A stretch of 64,000 nt of DNA from assembly GCA_019279435.1 (NCBI GenBank), contig JAAALK010000289.1:11724342-11788341 (forward strand), read 5' to 3'. This DNA comes from Zizania palustris. Taxonomy: Eukaryota; Streptophyta; Magnoliopsida; Poales; Poaceae. Below are positions 1-9,557 of the stretch, piece by piece. The notes beneath the pieces are model-generated. The model had not been told where the DNA came from, did no database searches, and was given only the letters and a program-made list of their open reading frames with translations. A program made the position numbers and the translations under genes. The number at the start of each line of letters is the position of its first letter. The first letter of the stretch is position 1.

Positions 1-867
1 AGCTTGGTGGAGAGGGATTCTTAGCCTACTTCCACTTTTCAAGGCTATCTCCAAGCCCGCGCACGCCATTGGTGACTCCATATCTCTCTGGTTCGACCTC
101 TGGACTGACCAACCTATGCATATCACCCTCCCAGACTGTTTTCCTTTGCCAAACAAAAGAAGATCTCCATTCACCGCTTTCGTGCCCACTCTAATCTGGC
201 CCAACTCTTCTTCCTCCCTCTCTCCGACGAGGCCGCCCTTGAGCTTTCCCAGCTCCTCTCGGCCCTCGACCTTGTCAACGCAAATTCTAACGTCCGCGAC
301 TCCTGGACCTATATCTGCGGCCATGACATGTTTGCCCCTCGCCTTCTTTACACTTCCACCTTCCGGCACTCGAACCCGCCGCCAATCTTTGCATGGCTTT
401 GGGGCTGCAGATGCACCAATAGGCTCAAATTCTTTTTTTGGCTCCTGCTCCACAACAGACTGAACACTTCAGACCTCCTGGCTCGGAAACACCTCCTCCC
501 GGCTGGTAGCAACCTCAATTGCTCTCTCTGCTCTCACCACCATCTTGAATCTTGTCTTCATCTGTTCTTTTCCTGCGCTTTTAGCGCCTCTTGCTGGGAT
601 AAGATTGGAATTCATTGGCGGGCCGGCGACCATCCGATTCAAATCATCTCGGCCTCCCGCGCGGATTACGCTTGGCCTTTCTTCATGGAAGTTATCGTCA
701 CTGGAACTTGGAGTCTCTGGATCAGCCGCAACGACAACATCTTCCGCCTTAAACTTGCCAATGTCGACGCGTGGTTCTCCTTCTTTAGGGCTACCTTACA
801 CTCGCAGGCCAGTCGCTGTGCCACCATTAAACGCAATTCTATTGTAATCTGGCTCTCCTCTCTGTAA
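1..867 (+). pseudogene. LINE ORF2 C-terminal fragment with zf-RVT zinc finger, frameshifted
   Basis: This is the C-terminal part of a LINE ORF2 (endonuclease/reverse transcriptase protein) downstream of the RT core. It carries a plant zf-RVT type segment: an aromatic KFFFWLLLHNRL stretch followed by a cysteine/histidine cluster (CSLC ... HLFFSC), read at about 420-600. The reading frame changes near position 130-145, where one base appears to be missing from a C-run. Upstream residues read in one frame (116-463 open) and the zinc-finger region in another (328-867 open, ending at a TAA). The protein is therefore broken. The frameshift is shared with the copy near 10725, so it predates the tandem duplication. 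Confidence 0.8.
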
Positions 868-941
868 TCTACCCCCCTCTTTTCTCTCCATCTTTCTCTA
901 CTTCGGTTTCCTTGTAAACTATTCTTTTTTTAATGAATCAA

Positions 942-967
942 CCCAGGTAGGAGCCTCTCCTGCCGGG
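942..967 (+). other. LINE 3' stem-loop
   Basis: The arms GGTAGGAG and CTCCTGCC pair over 8 bp (one G:T wobble) around a CCT loop, extended by CCC/GGG with one bulged A. It lies 9 nt before the A tail. Plant L1 elements commonly carry such a 3' hairpin, thought to be recognised by the RT during target-primed reverse transcription. The same hairpin is at 11526-11551. Confidence 0.65.
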
Positions 968-985
968 TTTTTATCAAAAAAAAAA

Positions 986-1721
986 CTTCGAAGTTACTCC
1001 GAGCCTTGTTCGGAGTTAACCTTCGAGCCTTGTTCGGAGTTAACCTTCGGGCTCTGTTCGGAGTTAACCTTCGAGCTCCCTTCGGAGCCCCTCAGAGCCA
1101 GTCTCCGGACCCTTTCCAGCCAATTCAAAGCTAAGTCTCCAAGAACCTAGTTCGGAGTTCAGTTCGGAGTATACTTCGAAGCCCACTTCGGAGTGTACTT
1201 CGAAGCCTCCCTTGCGGCATTCGCCTGAAGAGCTCCGGCCCCTACTCCGAATCCAGAAGATATTTATACCTCGCTACAGTGTAGAAGCCATACCAGGGGC
1301 CCCTCTGCCCCAAGTATGTCGTTTAGCTGGTCAAGAAGTGACGTTTATCTAACACGTCTGTAAAGCTGTAAAGCACTTTGTACAGTAGCTAGCTCCTTTT
1401 CCCTTTTTTGCCCCTATAAGCCTATGACTTATAGAGGGCATTTTGGTCTTTTTCTCTGGCCTGCGTGCCTATAAAAGCAGGGCCAAGCCCTTGTAACAGG
1501 TTAACTGCTCCCAGGGCCATGAAACCCTAGAACTCGCTACACCACACCGAGGAATACTATGCCAAATCCACCACAAACTGGACGTAGGGCTATTATCCCT
1601 TAGGGGAGGTCCGAACTAGTATAAATCTTTTCTCCCTCTGAGAGAACCTTTCGAGGTTCATTTTACACACCATACACACACATACAAAACCTGTGTTGTA
1701 GCTAACACAATTGCTACAACA
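986..1721 (+). repeat. Family-B LTR, 5'-truncated (upstream copy)
   Basis: This matches the last ~740 bp of the complete B LTR at 37381-38349; the first ~228 bp are missing because the LINE sits at that point. It begins with about four 24-bp units (core TTCGGAGTTAACC, 1000-1090) in U3, has a TATAAAA box at 1470-1476, and ends ...CTACAACA directly before a primer-binding site. It is the duplicate of 11570-12305. Confidence 0.9.
1470..1476 (+). promoter_or_regulatory. TATA box of family-B LTR
   Basis: TATAAAA in the context GTGCCTATAAAAGCAGGG is conserved at 12054-12060 and 38098-38104, and also in the family-A LTRs. It marks the U3/R region and would drive plus-strand retroelement RNA. Confidence 0.7.
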
Positions 1722-1722
1722 G

Positions 1723-1743
1723 TTGGTGCCATCCGTGGGGACC
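1723..1743 (+). other. Family-B primer-binding site
   Basis: TTGGTGCCATCCGTGGGGAC begins one base after the LTR's terminal CA. It aligns with the A and D sites (TTGGCGCCGTCCGTGGGGAA) but has T for C and A for G at two CpG positions, consistent with deamination. The duplicate is at 12307-12327. Confidence 0.75.
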
Positions 1744-2297
1744 TTAGTCCAAAAAGCTAAGTTCTCTGCAACTGTCTGCAATTCGAAGTGCACTTGAGGG
1801 GGGAGCTTCGAAGTTTTCTTGCTTCGTGCACCCTCCGGGCAAGGGGCTTCGGGTGCAGTTCGAAGGCCTTCTTCGCCTTCCTCCATCCTTCGTGCTTCGG
1901 AGCTCACCCTCCAACAAGGGGCTTCGCTTCGCGTGTCGAAGGCCATCAAAGCCCCAGGGGCTACGAGGCAAGTTTTCACCCACTTTACGAGGTATGTACA
2001 CAGTCCGAAGTACCACTTCGATGTACAAATTTGCAATTATTTTAGTATGAAATCGAAGCCCTGCTTCGCCTTAAAATCGAAGCCCTGCTTCGCCTTAAAA
2101 TCGAAGCCCTGCTTCGACTTTAAAGCAAAACTTTGTTTAATCTTATTTAAAATTCGAAGCTTTGCTTCACTTTACAAAATCCGGAGTACCCCTCCGAAGG
2201 CTACACAGTGCCTCCGGGCCCGTAGCAGTGGGCTAAAGGACTCCAGGCCACTGGCCCGATGCATCCAAGGACTCCAGGTCATCGACCTGATGCGTCC
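1744..2297 (+). repeat. Family-B 5' leader with CGAAGC/GCTTCG hairpin units
   Basis: This is non-coding leader after the PBS. At about 2048-2175 it holds three close copies of a ~23-bp unit built on TCGAAGCCCTGCTTCG (CGAAGC and GCTTCG arms around a 3-nt loop). Open frames here (for example 1593-2036 minus, 1819-2892 plus) are GC-rich, low in complexity and overlap on both strands, so I do not call genes. The sequence breaks at 2297 where family A begins. Confidence 0.75.
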
Positions 2298-2370
2298 GGC
2301 CCGTAACTTCGGAGCCCTCAGACCAGGAGGTCCGGCCCGGAGCCCCCAGTCCAGGCCCCGGCGCAGGGCA

Positions 2371-2760
2371 CCGGAGGCCACCCTCCGGGGGCCAAGCCCG
2401 GAGGCCACCCTCTGGAAGCCAGCCCGGAGGCCACCCTCCGGAAGCCAGATCCGGAGGCCACCCTCCGGGAGCCAAGCCCGGAGGTCGCCCTCCGGAGTCC
2501 AGTCCGGAGGCCACCCTCCGGAAGCCAGGTCCGGAGGTCGCCCTCCGGAGTCCAGCCCGGAGGCCACCCTCCGGGAGCCAAGTCCGGAGGCCGCCCTCCG
2601 GAGTCCAGCCCGGAGGCCACCCTCCGGGAGCCAAGTCCGGAGGCCACCCTCCGGAGTCCAGTCCGGAGGCCACCCTCCGGAAGCCAGGTCCGGAGGTCGC
2701 CCTCCGGAGTCCAGTCCGGAGGTCGCCCTCCGGAGTCCAGTTCGGAGGCCACCCTCCGGG
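2371..2760 (+). repeat. 26-bp GC-rich hairpin minisatellite in family-A U3 (15 units)
   Basis: There are fifteen consecutive units of 26-27 bp. Nearly every unit contains CCGGAGG-CCAC-CCTCCGG or CCGGAGG-TCGC-CCTCCGG, a perfect 7-bp stem with a 4-nt loop. Linkers alternate between GAGTCCAGT-like and GAGCCAAGT-like sequence. The array is also present at 8652-9041 and, inverted, at 60265-60681 with about one more unit. The long open frames across it on both strands are by-products of the repeat. Confidence 0.92.
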
Positions 2761-3026
2761 AGCCGAGTCCCGTTCGGAGGCTGCTTTCCGGAGCACGCTT
2801 CGAAGCCCCCCTCCGGGATGCACTCCGAAGCCTTCCTCCCAACCCCCACCTTCGGTGTATCTTTTAGCTGGTCAAAGCCTGGCGCAGCCTGACACGTCTG
2901 TAAAGCTGTAAAGCTGTAAAGTTGCCTGGTACTTTGCTCAGTAGCTAGCTCTCTTTCCATGTCTACCCCTATAAGCCTAGGGGCTTGTAGAGGGTATCTT
3001 GGTCTTTTCCTTAAGGCCTGCGTGCC

Positions 3027-3033
3027 TATAAAA
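3027..3033 (+). promoter_or_regulatory. TATA box of family-A 5' LTR
   Basis: TATAAAA in GTGCCTATAAAAGCAGGG. The same box is at 9308-9314, and on the minus strand of the solo LTR at 59992-59998. Confidence 0.7.
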
Positions 3034-3277
3034 GCAGGGCCAAGCCCTTGTAGCCAGGGGACACCCCAGGGGGCCATGAGACCCTGTAGTTCTCTTCTCC
3101 ACACTAAGGCATACCATGCCAAATCCACCACAAACTGGACGTAGGGCTATTATCCCCTAGGGGAGGCCCGAACCAGTATAACTCCTTCTCCCTCTGAGAG
3201 AACCCATCGAGGTTCATTCTCCACATCATACACCACCACAGGAAAACCTGCTGGAACTAACGCAATTGTTCCAACAA

Positions 3278-3298
3278 TTGGCGCCGTCCGTGGGGAAC
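3278..3298 (+). other. Family-A primer-binding site
   Basis: TTGGCGCCGTCCGTGGGGAA starts one base after the LTR end and is shared with family D (42029-42049). The first nine bases of TGGCGCCGT resemble the complement of a plant tRNA-Asp 3' end as I recall it; this assignment was not checked. Confidence 0.75.
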
Positions 3299-4700
3299 TT
3301 AGTCCTAGAAGCTAAGTTCTCTACCACTGCCTGCAACCCGAAGTGCGCCTGAGGGGGGAGCTTCGAGGCGTTCGTGCTTCGCGCACCCTCCGGCAAGGGG
3401 CTTCGGGTGCAGCTCGAAGGCCACCTTCGCCTTCCTCTATCCTTCACATACCGGAGCCCACTCTCCGGCAAGGGGCTCCGCTCCACATTTCGAAGGTCGT
3501 CAAAGCCCCAAGGGCTACAAGGTATGTACGACCCGAATCCTTGCCTCGATGCACCAATCTGCAATTACATTAATATAAGCTCGAAGCCCTGCTTCGCCTT
3601 AAGGCCGAAGTCCTGCTTCGCCTTAAAGCCGAAGCCCTGCTTCACCTTAGTACCGAAGCCCTGCTTCGCCCTTGAATACAAACTTTTGCTCCATCTTATT
3701 GAAAAACTGAAGCCATGCTTCGCCTTATTCAAAATCCGAAGCCATGCTTCGCCTTATTTAAAACCGAAGCCATGCTTCGCCTTGTTTAAATCCGAAGCCA
3801 TGCTTCGCCTTATTCAAAACCAAAGCCATGCTTCGCCTTATTTAAATCCGAAGCCTTGCTTCGCTTTACAAAGCCGGAGCACCCCTCCGAAGGCTACACA
3901 GCGCCTCCGGGCCCGTAGCAGTAATAGGGACTCCGGGCCGCTGGCCCGACGCGTCCAGGGATTCCGGGCTCCGCGCCCGAAGCATCCCAGGGATTCCGGG
4001 TTCCGCACCCGAAGCATCCCAAGGTCGAAGGTGGCCCAGAGTCGAAGGTGGCTCACATTATCACAGGTTCGGTGAATCCACACCAAATGTCCTTCTCATT
4101 ACAGGACCAAGTTCCGAAGCCTTGCTTCATTATCTAAACACGCTCCGAAGCCTGGCTTCGCGTGCTAGTGTATAATACGCCTAAGCGTCTCGAAGTCATA
4201 CTTCGCTATGATCTAAGGGCGTTTCAGAGCCTCGCTCACGCACAGCATCCAAATCCTAGCATGCCGAAGCATGCCTCGCTAGGCTTGGTTGTTCCGAAGC
4301 CTTGCTTCGCTCCAAGTTAGCGCGTTCGAAGCCCAAAAGAGGCCTTCGCTCAGTAAAATTCCGAGCAGCCGAAGCCCTGCTTCGCACCAAATTAAAGCGT
4401 TCGAAGCCCAAGGGAGGCCTTCGCTTAAATAAAATTCGTACGTCGAAGCCACCAAAAGGCGCACCCTTCGCATCGTTTATTTTTTGCCCGCACCAGCAAC
4501 GGCTAAGTCCCTAGCTGCCACGAGCAAAGGGGGGAAGCATGTATGCGAGGTGTGCGAATGTAATACGCAGTACGAGCATGGCAAGCTAAAATGTTCGAAG
4601 CCAAGCAATGCGAAGCATACAGACGAAGTATGCAAATATAACAACTCCATTTATTGCATATTGAGAAGTGTGTTACAAACATACTTCGGAAGCAAACTAC
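3299..4700 (+). repeat. Family-A leader with tandem CGAAGC-NNN-GCTTCG units
   Basis: This occupies the place where gag would normally start, but no gag motif is present. About ten units of 24-30 bp (3580-3868) each contain CGAAGC, three bases and GCTTCG, followed by an A/T-rich linker such as CCTTATTTAAA. Further dispersed copies occur at 4110-4460. The flanking sequence is GC-rich and low in complexity. The open frames (for example 3374-4075) consist of repeated KPCFAL-type residues from the unit and are not credible proteins. Confidence 0.75.
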
Positions 4701-7700
4701 GTATAATCTGTATCTAAACCTAAGAAGAACCGTGTGCGAGGCCCCAACCCTCGCTTGCCCCTTCTTCGGCCAGGGCCGCCTCGGCTGGACGTTGCCTCGT
4801 CGGAGCCCGCTCTCCCTCGAACAGCCCGTTCAGGTTCCGAAGCCCGTAGGCTTCGCCTTCCACTTTGCAGGTCACTCCAGGTTAACGAAGCAGGCGGTGC
4901 CGTATCAAAGGCAGAAAAGTCTAGGGCTTCGTCGCCTGCTAAGGCCGTTCGCGAAGGCAAAGACAAAGGGCCCTGAAGGGACTCCGTCTTCACAGCGGCT
5001 AGTAAATCCTGAGCTACTTCGGAGATGGCTTCGCCGTTAGGCCCCCTCGGAAGCTTAAACCGAGGGGGGCCTTCGGACCTAGCTACTTCGAGGATCGCCC
5101 ACAGCTGTTGAAGCTCTTCGGAGTCCTCGAGGACTTCGAGGTCTACGCTCGAAGTCTGAGCCTGGGCAGGTATAAAAAACCCCCGCATTCATATTAATAA
5201 GCTGATAGAGTTTTTACAAGCCTGCAGCTAAGTATTACAAAAAGGCCTAAGGAGATCTACACCTTCGGAGGCGGAGGTACCGAAGTCGAAGGCTGATCAG
5301 GCACAGCAAGCGCTTTGGATCAGCGATGTCGAAGGGCCTTCTGGAGGTCGAGGACTGCTTCGCAGCCTTGCTCCTTCCAGGGGTCCTGCAGCCGCCGCCA
5401 AGCCCCGCGAACTTCGGCCGGAGGCGTCACCAAGTGCGGACCCCCGAAGGCCACCGGGGCCGCGGAGGTTGCAGCCCGAAGGTGGTCACACCCCGCAGCA
5501 TGGAGCATCTGCAACACTCCTTGGCCCGCGATGCGACCGGCCATGAGGGCGAAGCCCGTCAGCGCTTCGTCCGCTATCGAAGCCGCAGTATTCAAGAAAT
5601 CGGCGCGGTCTCCAATTGGGTCCTGATCGCCAAAATCCGGAGTCCGGCACTCGGTCCCTATTTTCTCAAGGACCTCGGTCAGGCTCTGAGTGGCCTCGCC
5701 AAGATTAGCCACGACGAAGCTCTCAAGATCCCGAGCCCGCTGGCGGAGCTCCTCGTTCTCCTTCGCCTGTCGAGCCTCGGCATCCTTCGAAGCCTGGAGC
5801 TCCGCGCGGAGCCGAGCCGTCTCCGAGGCCAAGGCTTCCCTCGCCTCAGCAGCCGAAGCCTCGGCCCGCCTCCGTCTCTCGACTTCCTCCGAGACCTCGC
5901 GGCGAAGGGCCTCCTTCTCCTCCGCGAGGTGCTCCATCCGCCTGTCGGCAGCAGTCGAAGCTGCCGCGTTCAGTGCGAGGGCCTGCATAAATTGAAGAGA
6001 TCATAAGTATTAGCCAAGGGACAAAAGTATAGTTCGAAGCTGCAAGGGGCTTCGCTCACCCGCAGGAGGACTTCATTCGAACTGACGAAGAGGTCCATGG
6101 GGTCTCGATGGCTGAGCTGGGCCACCAACTCCCCCTCCTCCGCAGAAGCACAAGCCTCGCGGAAATCGCGGATCGCCGCCACCGTCACGCCCCCCTCGGC
6201 TTGAAAGGGTGAACCACGGCCACGGTCGCCTCCGCGGGCTCCGGCAAGGTGGGACTCAAGCCCATCACATCCACTTCTTCTTCGCCTCGAGGAGCCTCGC
6301 GGCCCCCGCTGCCTTCATCATCAGACGAAGTACTCTCGGACTCCGAATCGCTGCTGCTGCTGCTGCTGCTCGAAGCTTCTGTGGACTTCGCCTCGGCGGG
6401 CTTCGATCCACCCTCGTCTACCGCCTTCGCCACGGTGGGCCTCGCGTCACCTTCGTCCTCTGCAGGGAGCCAAGTCTTAATCCGCATATTGAAGAGAAGC
6501 ATGCAAAAGAAAAAAGGGTTTACCATCGTCGGAGATCTCTTGAAAGGAGGATGGGGCTAAGTGTGCCCTCCAACTCCTTCGCTGCGAAGCTGGCGCATCT
6601 ACCTCCGCGCCCGAGGTTGGTTCCGCCGTGGCATCCGTGGCTTCCTTGGCGGCCGGAATGTGCGCACCGGACTTCGCTGCCGAAGGCCTCGCCGCCAAGG
6701 GCTTCGCTGCCTTGCTGGGGGTCGGAGTAGCTGCGGGCTTCACCGCAACCTCCCCCGAATTAGAAGCTTCGACCACAGGGACCTCCGGCCGATGTCCCGA
6801 GGCATCCACTTCGTCCTTGTCCCCCCTCTTCCTCTTGGCTCCGGCCGACGAGGTAGCCAGGTGGGCGAAGTCCGGCAGAGCAGGAAGCCCTTCGAGGTCG
6901 AGCACGGTCCATACCCTGTTCCAGCGCTCCTAGGACCCTACCAGTGCGAGGCGCTGGGCCTGCTCCTCGGGAGTCGGAGTCCCGACGACTCGATCCGCCG
7001 CCGCGATGGCCTCCTCCGGGGTCCTCATTTCGAGGGCGGCTTCACGAAAGGTTTGAGTTAGAAGTGAAGTCTGCGAAGTATTAAAAGCAAAGAGACTGCG
7101 AAGCCTTACAGAAGCGGTCGAAGGCCAACTCGCTAAGTTCACCTCGGCCCGAAGCTTGAAAGAGCCCCTCCGGCCAGGAGCGCGCGAGGGGGCTGAGCCG
7201 GAGGGTGATGAACTCCTCCGCGAGGTCCCTCATGCTCATCTTCGCCGCCACTCTCCGGAGCAGCGAGATCCTCGAGCGAAGGATGTCTTCGCTGGTCTTC
7301 ACCACACCTTCGCGCCGGTACAAAATATGGGCGTTGGTACTCCGAAGGGGAGAGTTCACGCCGACGGAGGCATAGAACCACTCTTGGTCCCACCTCGAGT
7401 ACCACTTGTTGTTTACGGCCCTCGCCGGGAAGGCGTCCTGGTACTCCTTCCGGAGCTGGAAATTGGCACTGTCGAAGGCCAGCGCCCTCTTGACGCGGTC
7501 CGTCCCCCCCCCACGGCTTCGGTTGGCAGTCGGCGTCATGGAGGGCGACGAAGACATCCGCGCGGCCCTCGCAGCCTTCGGCCCTCATGGCCCACTCGAA
7601 GACGGCTAACCTCGCCACTGCGTTGGGCGAAAGCTGAGGGAGCTCGAGGTTGTAAGCCTTGAGGACTTCGCTCAGCATCCCCACGGCAGGCAGTCCGAGG

Positions 7701-8005
7701 CCGGCTTCGAAGAAAGCCTCGAACACCACCACCTCGTCAGCACGAGGCCTCGGCTCAGACTCCGACTTCTCCGGGACCCGGAGTTGGATCTTCGCCGCAA
7801 TCTTCCCTTCACAGGCCCTCCGGACTGACTCCTCCGTGGAGATCGAGGCCCTCATCTCCAGGGTCTGCTCGAACTTGTCGGAGGGCGTCCGAAGGTCTCT
7901 CGGCCCCATCCGCCTGGGCGCAGTCTTCGCCGCCGCTGCCTGCACCTGGGCGGAGCCCGAGCTCGAGCCCAAAGCGAGAGGCTTCGCCACCGCCTTCTTC
8001 GGCAT
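4700..8005 (-). pseudogene. Family-A antisense gene (aORF): PF04195-like domain plus coiled coil, spliced, decayed
   Basis: This is a multi-exon gene on the strand opposite to the element. It starts at ATG 8005 (MPKKAVAKPL; an upstream in-frame ATG exists at 8095). Exon 1 holds the 'putative gypsy type transposon' like domain: an FEAFFEAGLGLP block, then LSPNAVARLAVFEWAM. A C9 run at 7504-7512 shifts the frame before AFDSANFQLRKEYQ. Probable introns have donors near 7109, 6526 and 6062. Later exons give a Ser/Glu-rich acidic linker (6460-6210), a long coiled coil (5988-5700) with conserved C-terminal block GAWRRLQDPWKEQGCEAVLD (near 5400), and a last exon with an LEVLEDSEELQQLWAILEV block (5188-4700). 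A TAG stop at 6930-6932 and a frameshift near 6200 also break it. Function is unknown; such antisense genes recur in plant Tat-lineage elements. Confidence 0.75.
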
Positions 8006-8143
8006 GTTGATGGGACTTCGACGCGAAGAGCTAAAACTAGCGAAGGGGGCTCGGAGCGAAGCTAGAAGAAGAACAGAGCGAAGGTTGCACGGCAACGAGA
8101 AGAAAGCAAATGAAGGCGTGTCGAAGCCGCACGCGGTAAGTCC

Positions 8144-8153
8144 CTATTTATAG
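8144..8153 (-). promoter_or_regulatory. Antisense TATA box for the family-A aORF
   Basis: The plus-strand CTATTTATAG reads CTATAAATAG on the minus strand, 139 bp upstream of the aORF ATG. The identical decamer precedes the aORF copies at 36492-36501, 41195-41204 and 52001-52010, which supports a dedicated promoter separate from the LTR. Confidence 0.65.
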
Positions 8154-8434
8154 GCGCGGTAAGAATTCCAACCGTCGTGGGCCGAACCCACCGCCAGGTG
8201 GGCCTCCAGCGAAGGCGAACCGGCCCAGAGCAAGGTAACGGTAACTTTCTTGACCGTTGCGGAGCCGTTCGGCCTCCCCGAGGCCGTTCTGGCGGCTAGC
8301 ACGGGCATTTATTACCCCCGGATAGCAAGGTCACCTTCGGTCCAGGCTCCGAAGGTATGTTTTCTCTGAAGTTGCATTTTCAGGTCATTTGTCCTAAGGG
8401 CGCGTGCACCCCTTCGTTTCGAAGGCCTACACGC

Positions 8435-8444
8435 GAGGGGCTAC
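8435..8444 (+). other. Family-A polypurine tract
   Basis: GAGGGGCTAC lies directly before the 3' LTR. It is identical to the tracts of B (37371-37380) and D (41522-41531, 52328-52337) and is the likely plus-strand primer site. Confidence 0.75.
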
Positions 8445-9557
8445 TGTTGGGGGAATATATTTCCCTTGAACAGGGGCCAAATGATGTCAGCCCCCGACAG
8501 CCTTCGGCCCAGAGCCCAGTGCTGTCGGAGCCTGTTTTCTATCTAAATGTTGTTTCCAGGTCCCAAGGTGCCTTCCGGGGCCCGTAACTTCGGAGCCCTC
8601 AGACCAGGAGGTCCGGCCCGGAGCCCCCAGTCCAGGCCCCGGCGCAGGGCACCGGAGGCCACCCTCCGGGGGCCAAGCCCGGAGGCCACCCTCTGGAAGC
8701 CAGCCCGGAGGCCACCCTCCGGAAGCCAGATCCGGAGGCCACCCTCCGGGAGCCAAGCCCGGAGGTCGCCCTCCGGAGTCCAGTCCGGAGGCCACCCTCC
8801 GGAAGCCAGGTCCGGAGGTCGCCCTCCGGAGTCCAGCCCGGAGGCCACCCTCCGGGAGCCAAGTCCGGAGGCCGCCCTCCGGAGTCCAGCCCGGAGGCCA
8901 CCCTCCGGGAGCCAAGTCCGGAGGCCACCCTCCGGAGTCCAGTCCGGAGGCCACCCTCCGGAAGCCAGGTCCGGAGGTCGCCCTCCGGAGTCCAGTCCGG
9001 AGGTCGCCCTCCGGAGTCCAGTTCGGAGGCCACCCTCCGGGAGCCGAGTCCCGTTCGGAGGCTGCTTTCCGGAGCACGCTTCGAAGCCCCCCTCCGGGAT
9101 GCACTCCGAAGCCTTCCTCCCAACCCCCACCTTCGGTGTATCTTTTAGCTGGTCAAAGCCTGGCGCAGCCTGACACGTCTGTAAAGCTGTAAAGCTGTAA
9201 AGTTGCCTGGTACTTTGCTCAGTAGCTAGCTCTCTTTCCATGTCTACCCCTATAAGCCTAGGGGCTTGTAGAGGGTATCTTGGTCTTTTCCTTAAGGCCT
9301 GCGTGCCTATAAAAGCAGGGCCAAGCCCTTGTAGCCAGGGGACACCCCAGGGGGCCATGAGACCCTGTAGTTCTCTTCTCCACACTAAGGCATACCATGC
9401 CAAATCCACCACAAACTGGACGTAGGGCTATTATCCCCTAGGGGAGGCCCGAACCAGTATAACTCCTTCTCCCTCTGAGAGAACCCATCGAGGTTCATTC
9501 TCCACATCATACACCACCACAGGAAAACCTGCTGGAACTAACGCAATTGTTCCAACA
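8445..9557 (+). repeat. Family-A 3' LTR, complete
   Basis: It is 1113 bp long, from TGTTGGGGGAATATAT to AATTGTTCCAACA. The first ~150 bp and the 3' half (from ACACGTCTGTAAAG on) are homologous to the family-B LTR; the middle is replaced by the 26-bp hairpin array (8652-9041). TATA box at 9308-9314. The downstream flank (CCCAT) is LINE coding sequence. Confidence 0.93.

Larger units (their letters stand above)
1..985 (+). mobile_element. L1-type LINE, 3' end (upstream tandem copy)
   Basis: This is the 3' part of a non-LTR retrotransposon, the same sequence as 10585-11569. It contains the end of ORF2, an untranslated tail, a 3' stem-loop and a run of ten A residues (976-985). The A tail abuts family-B LTR sequence, so the LINE was inserted in that LTR. 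The upstream part of the LINE lies outside the window. Confidence 0.88.
2298..3276 (+). repeat. Family-A 5' LTR, 5'-truncated by duplication junction
   Basis: This matches 8579-9557 (offset 6281) with no difference noticed. It contains the 26-bp hairpin array (2371-2760), three direct CTGTAAAG units near 2895-2920, a TATA box at 3027-3033 and the terminal TTCCAACA. The missing first 134 bp are present in the 3' LTR (8445-8578) and in the solo LTR (59749-60888). Confidence 0.9.
2298..9557 (+). mobile_element. Family A: non-autonomous Tat-like LTR retrotransposon lacking gag-pol
   Basis: A 5' LTR (2298-3276, lacking its first ~134 bp), PBS (3278-3298), non-coding leader, antisense gene (about 4700-8005), PPT (8435-8444) and complete 3' LTR (8445-9557) make up the element. 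No gag, protease, RT, RNase H or integrase motif is present in the 5.2-kb interior. The overlap of the two LTRs looks identical over ~979 bp, which indicates recent insertion. It lies inside a LINE on its right side. The left LTR truncation coincides with the tandem-duplication junction, so no left TSD can be seen. Confidence 0.85.

Noticed and set aside
1593..2036. Minus-strand 147-codon frame over the B LTR and leader (also 12222-12620)
   Set aside because: It crosses the LTR end and PBS, is low in complexity, and a single substitution between the two copies changes its length without consequence.
2172..3131. Long open frames (up to 319 codons) on both strands across the family-A LTR, repeated at 8487-9412 and 59894-60846
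   Set aside because: They are produced by the 26-bp GC-rich repeat, which lacks stops in most frames. They are low in complexity, overlap each other in several frames and cross the LTR boundary.
3580..3868. Evenly spaced palindromic units resembling a CRISPR array
   Set aside because: Spacers are not unique, the unit is an internal part of an LTR retrotransposon leader, and the context is a plant genome.
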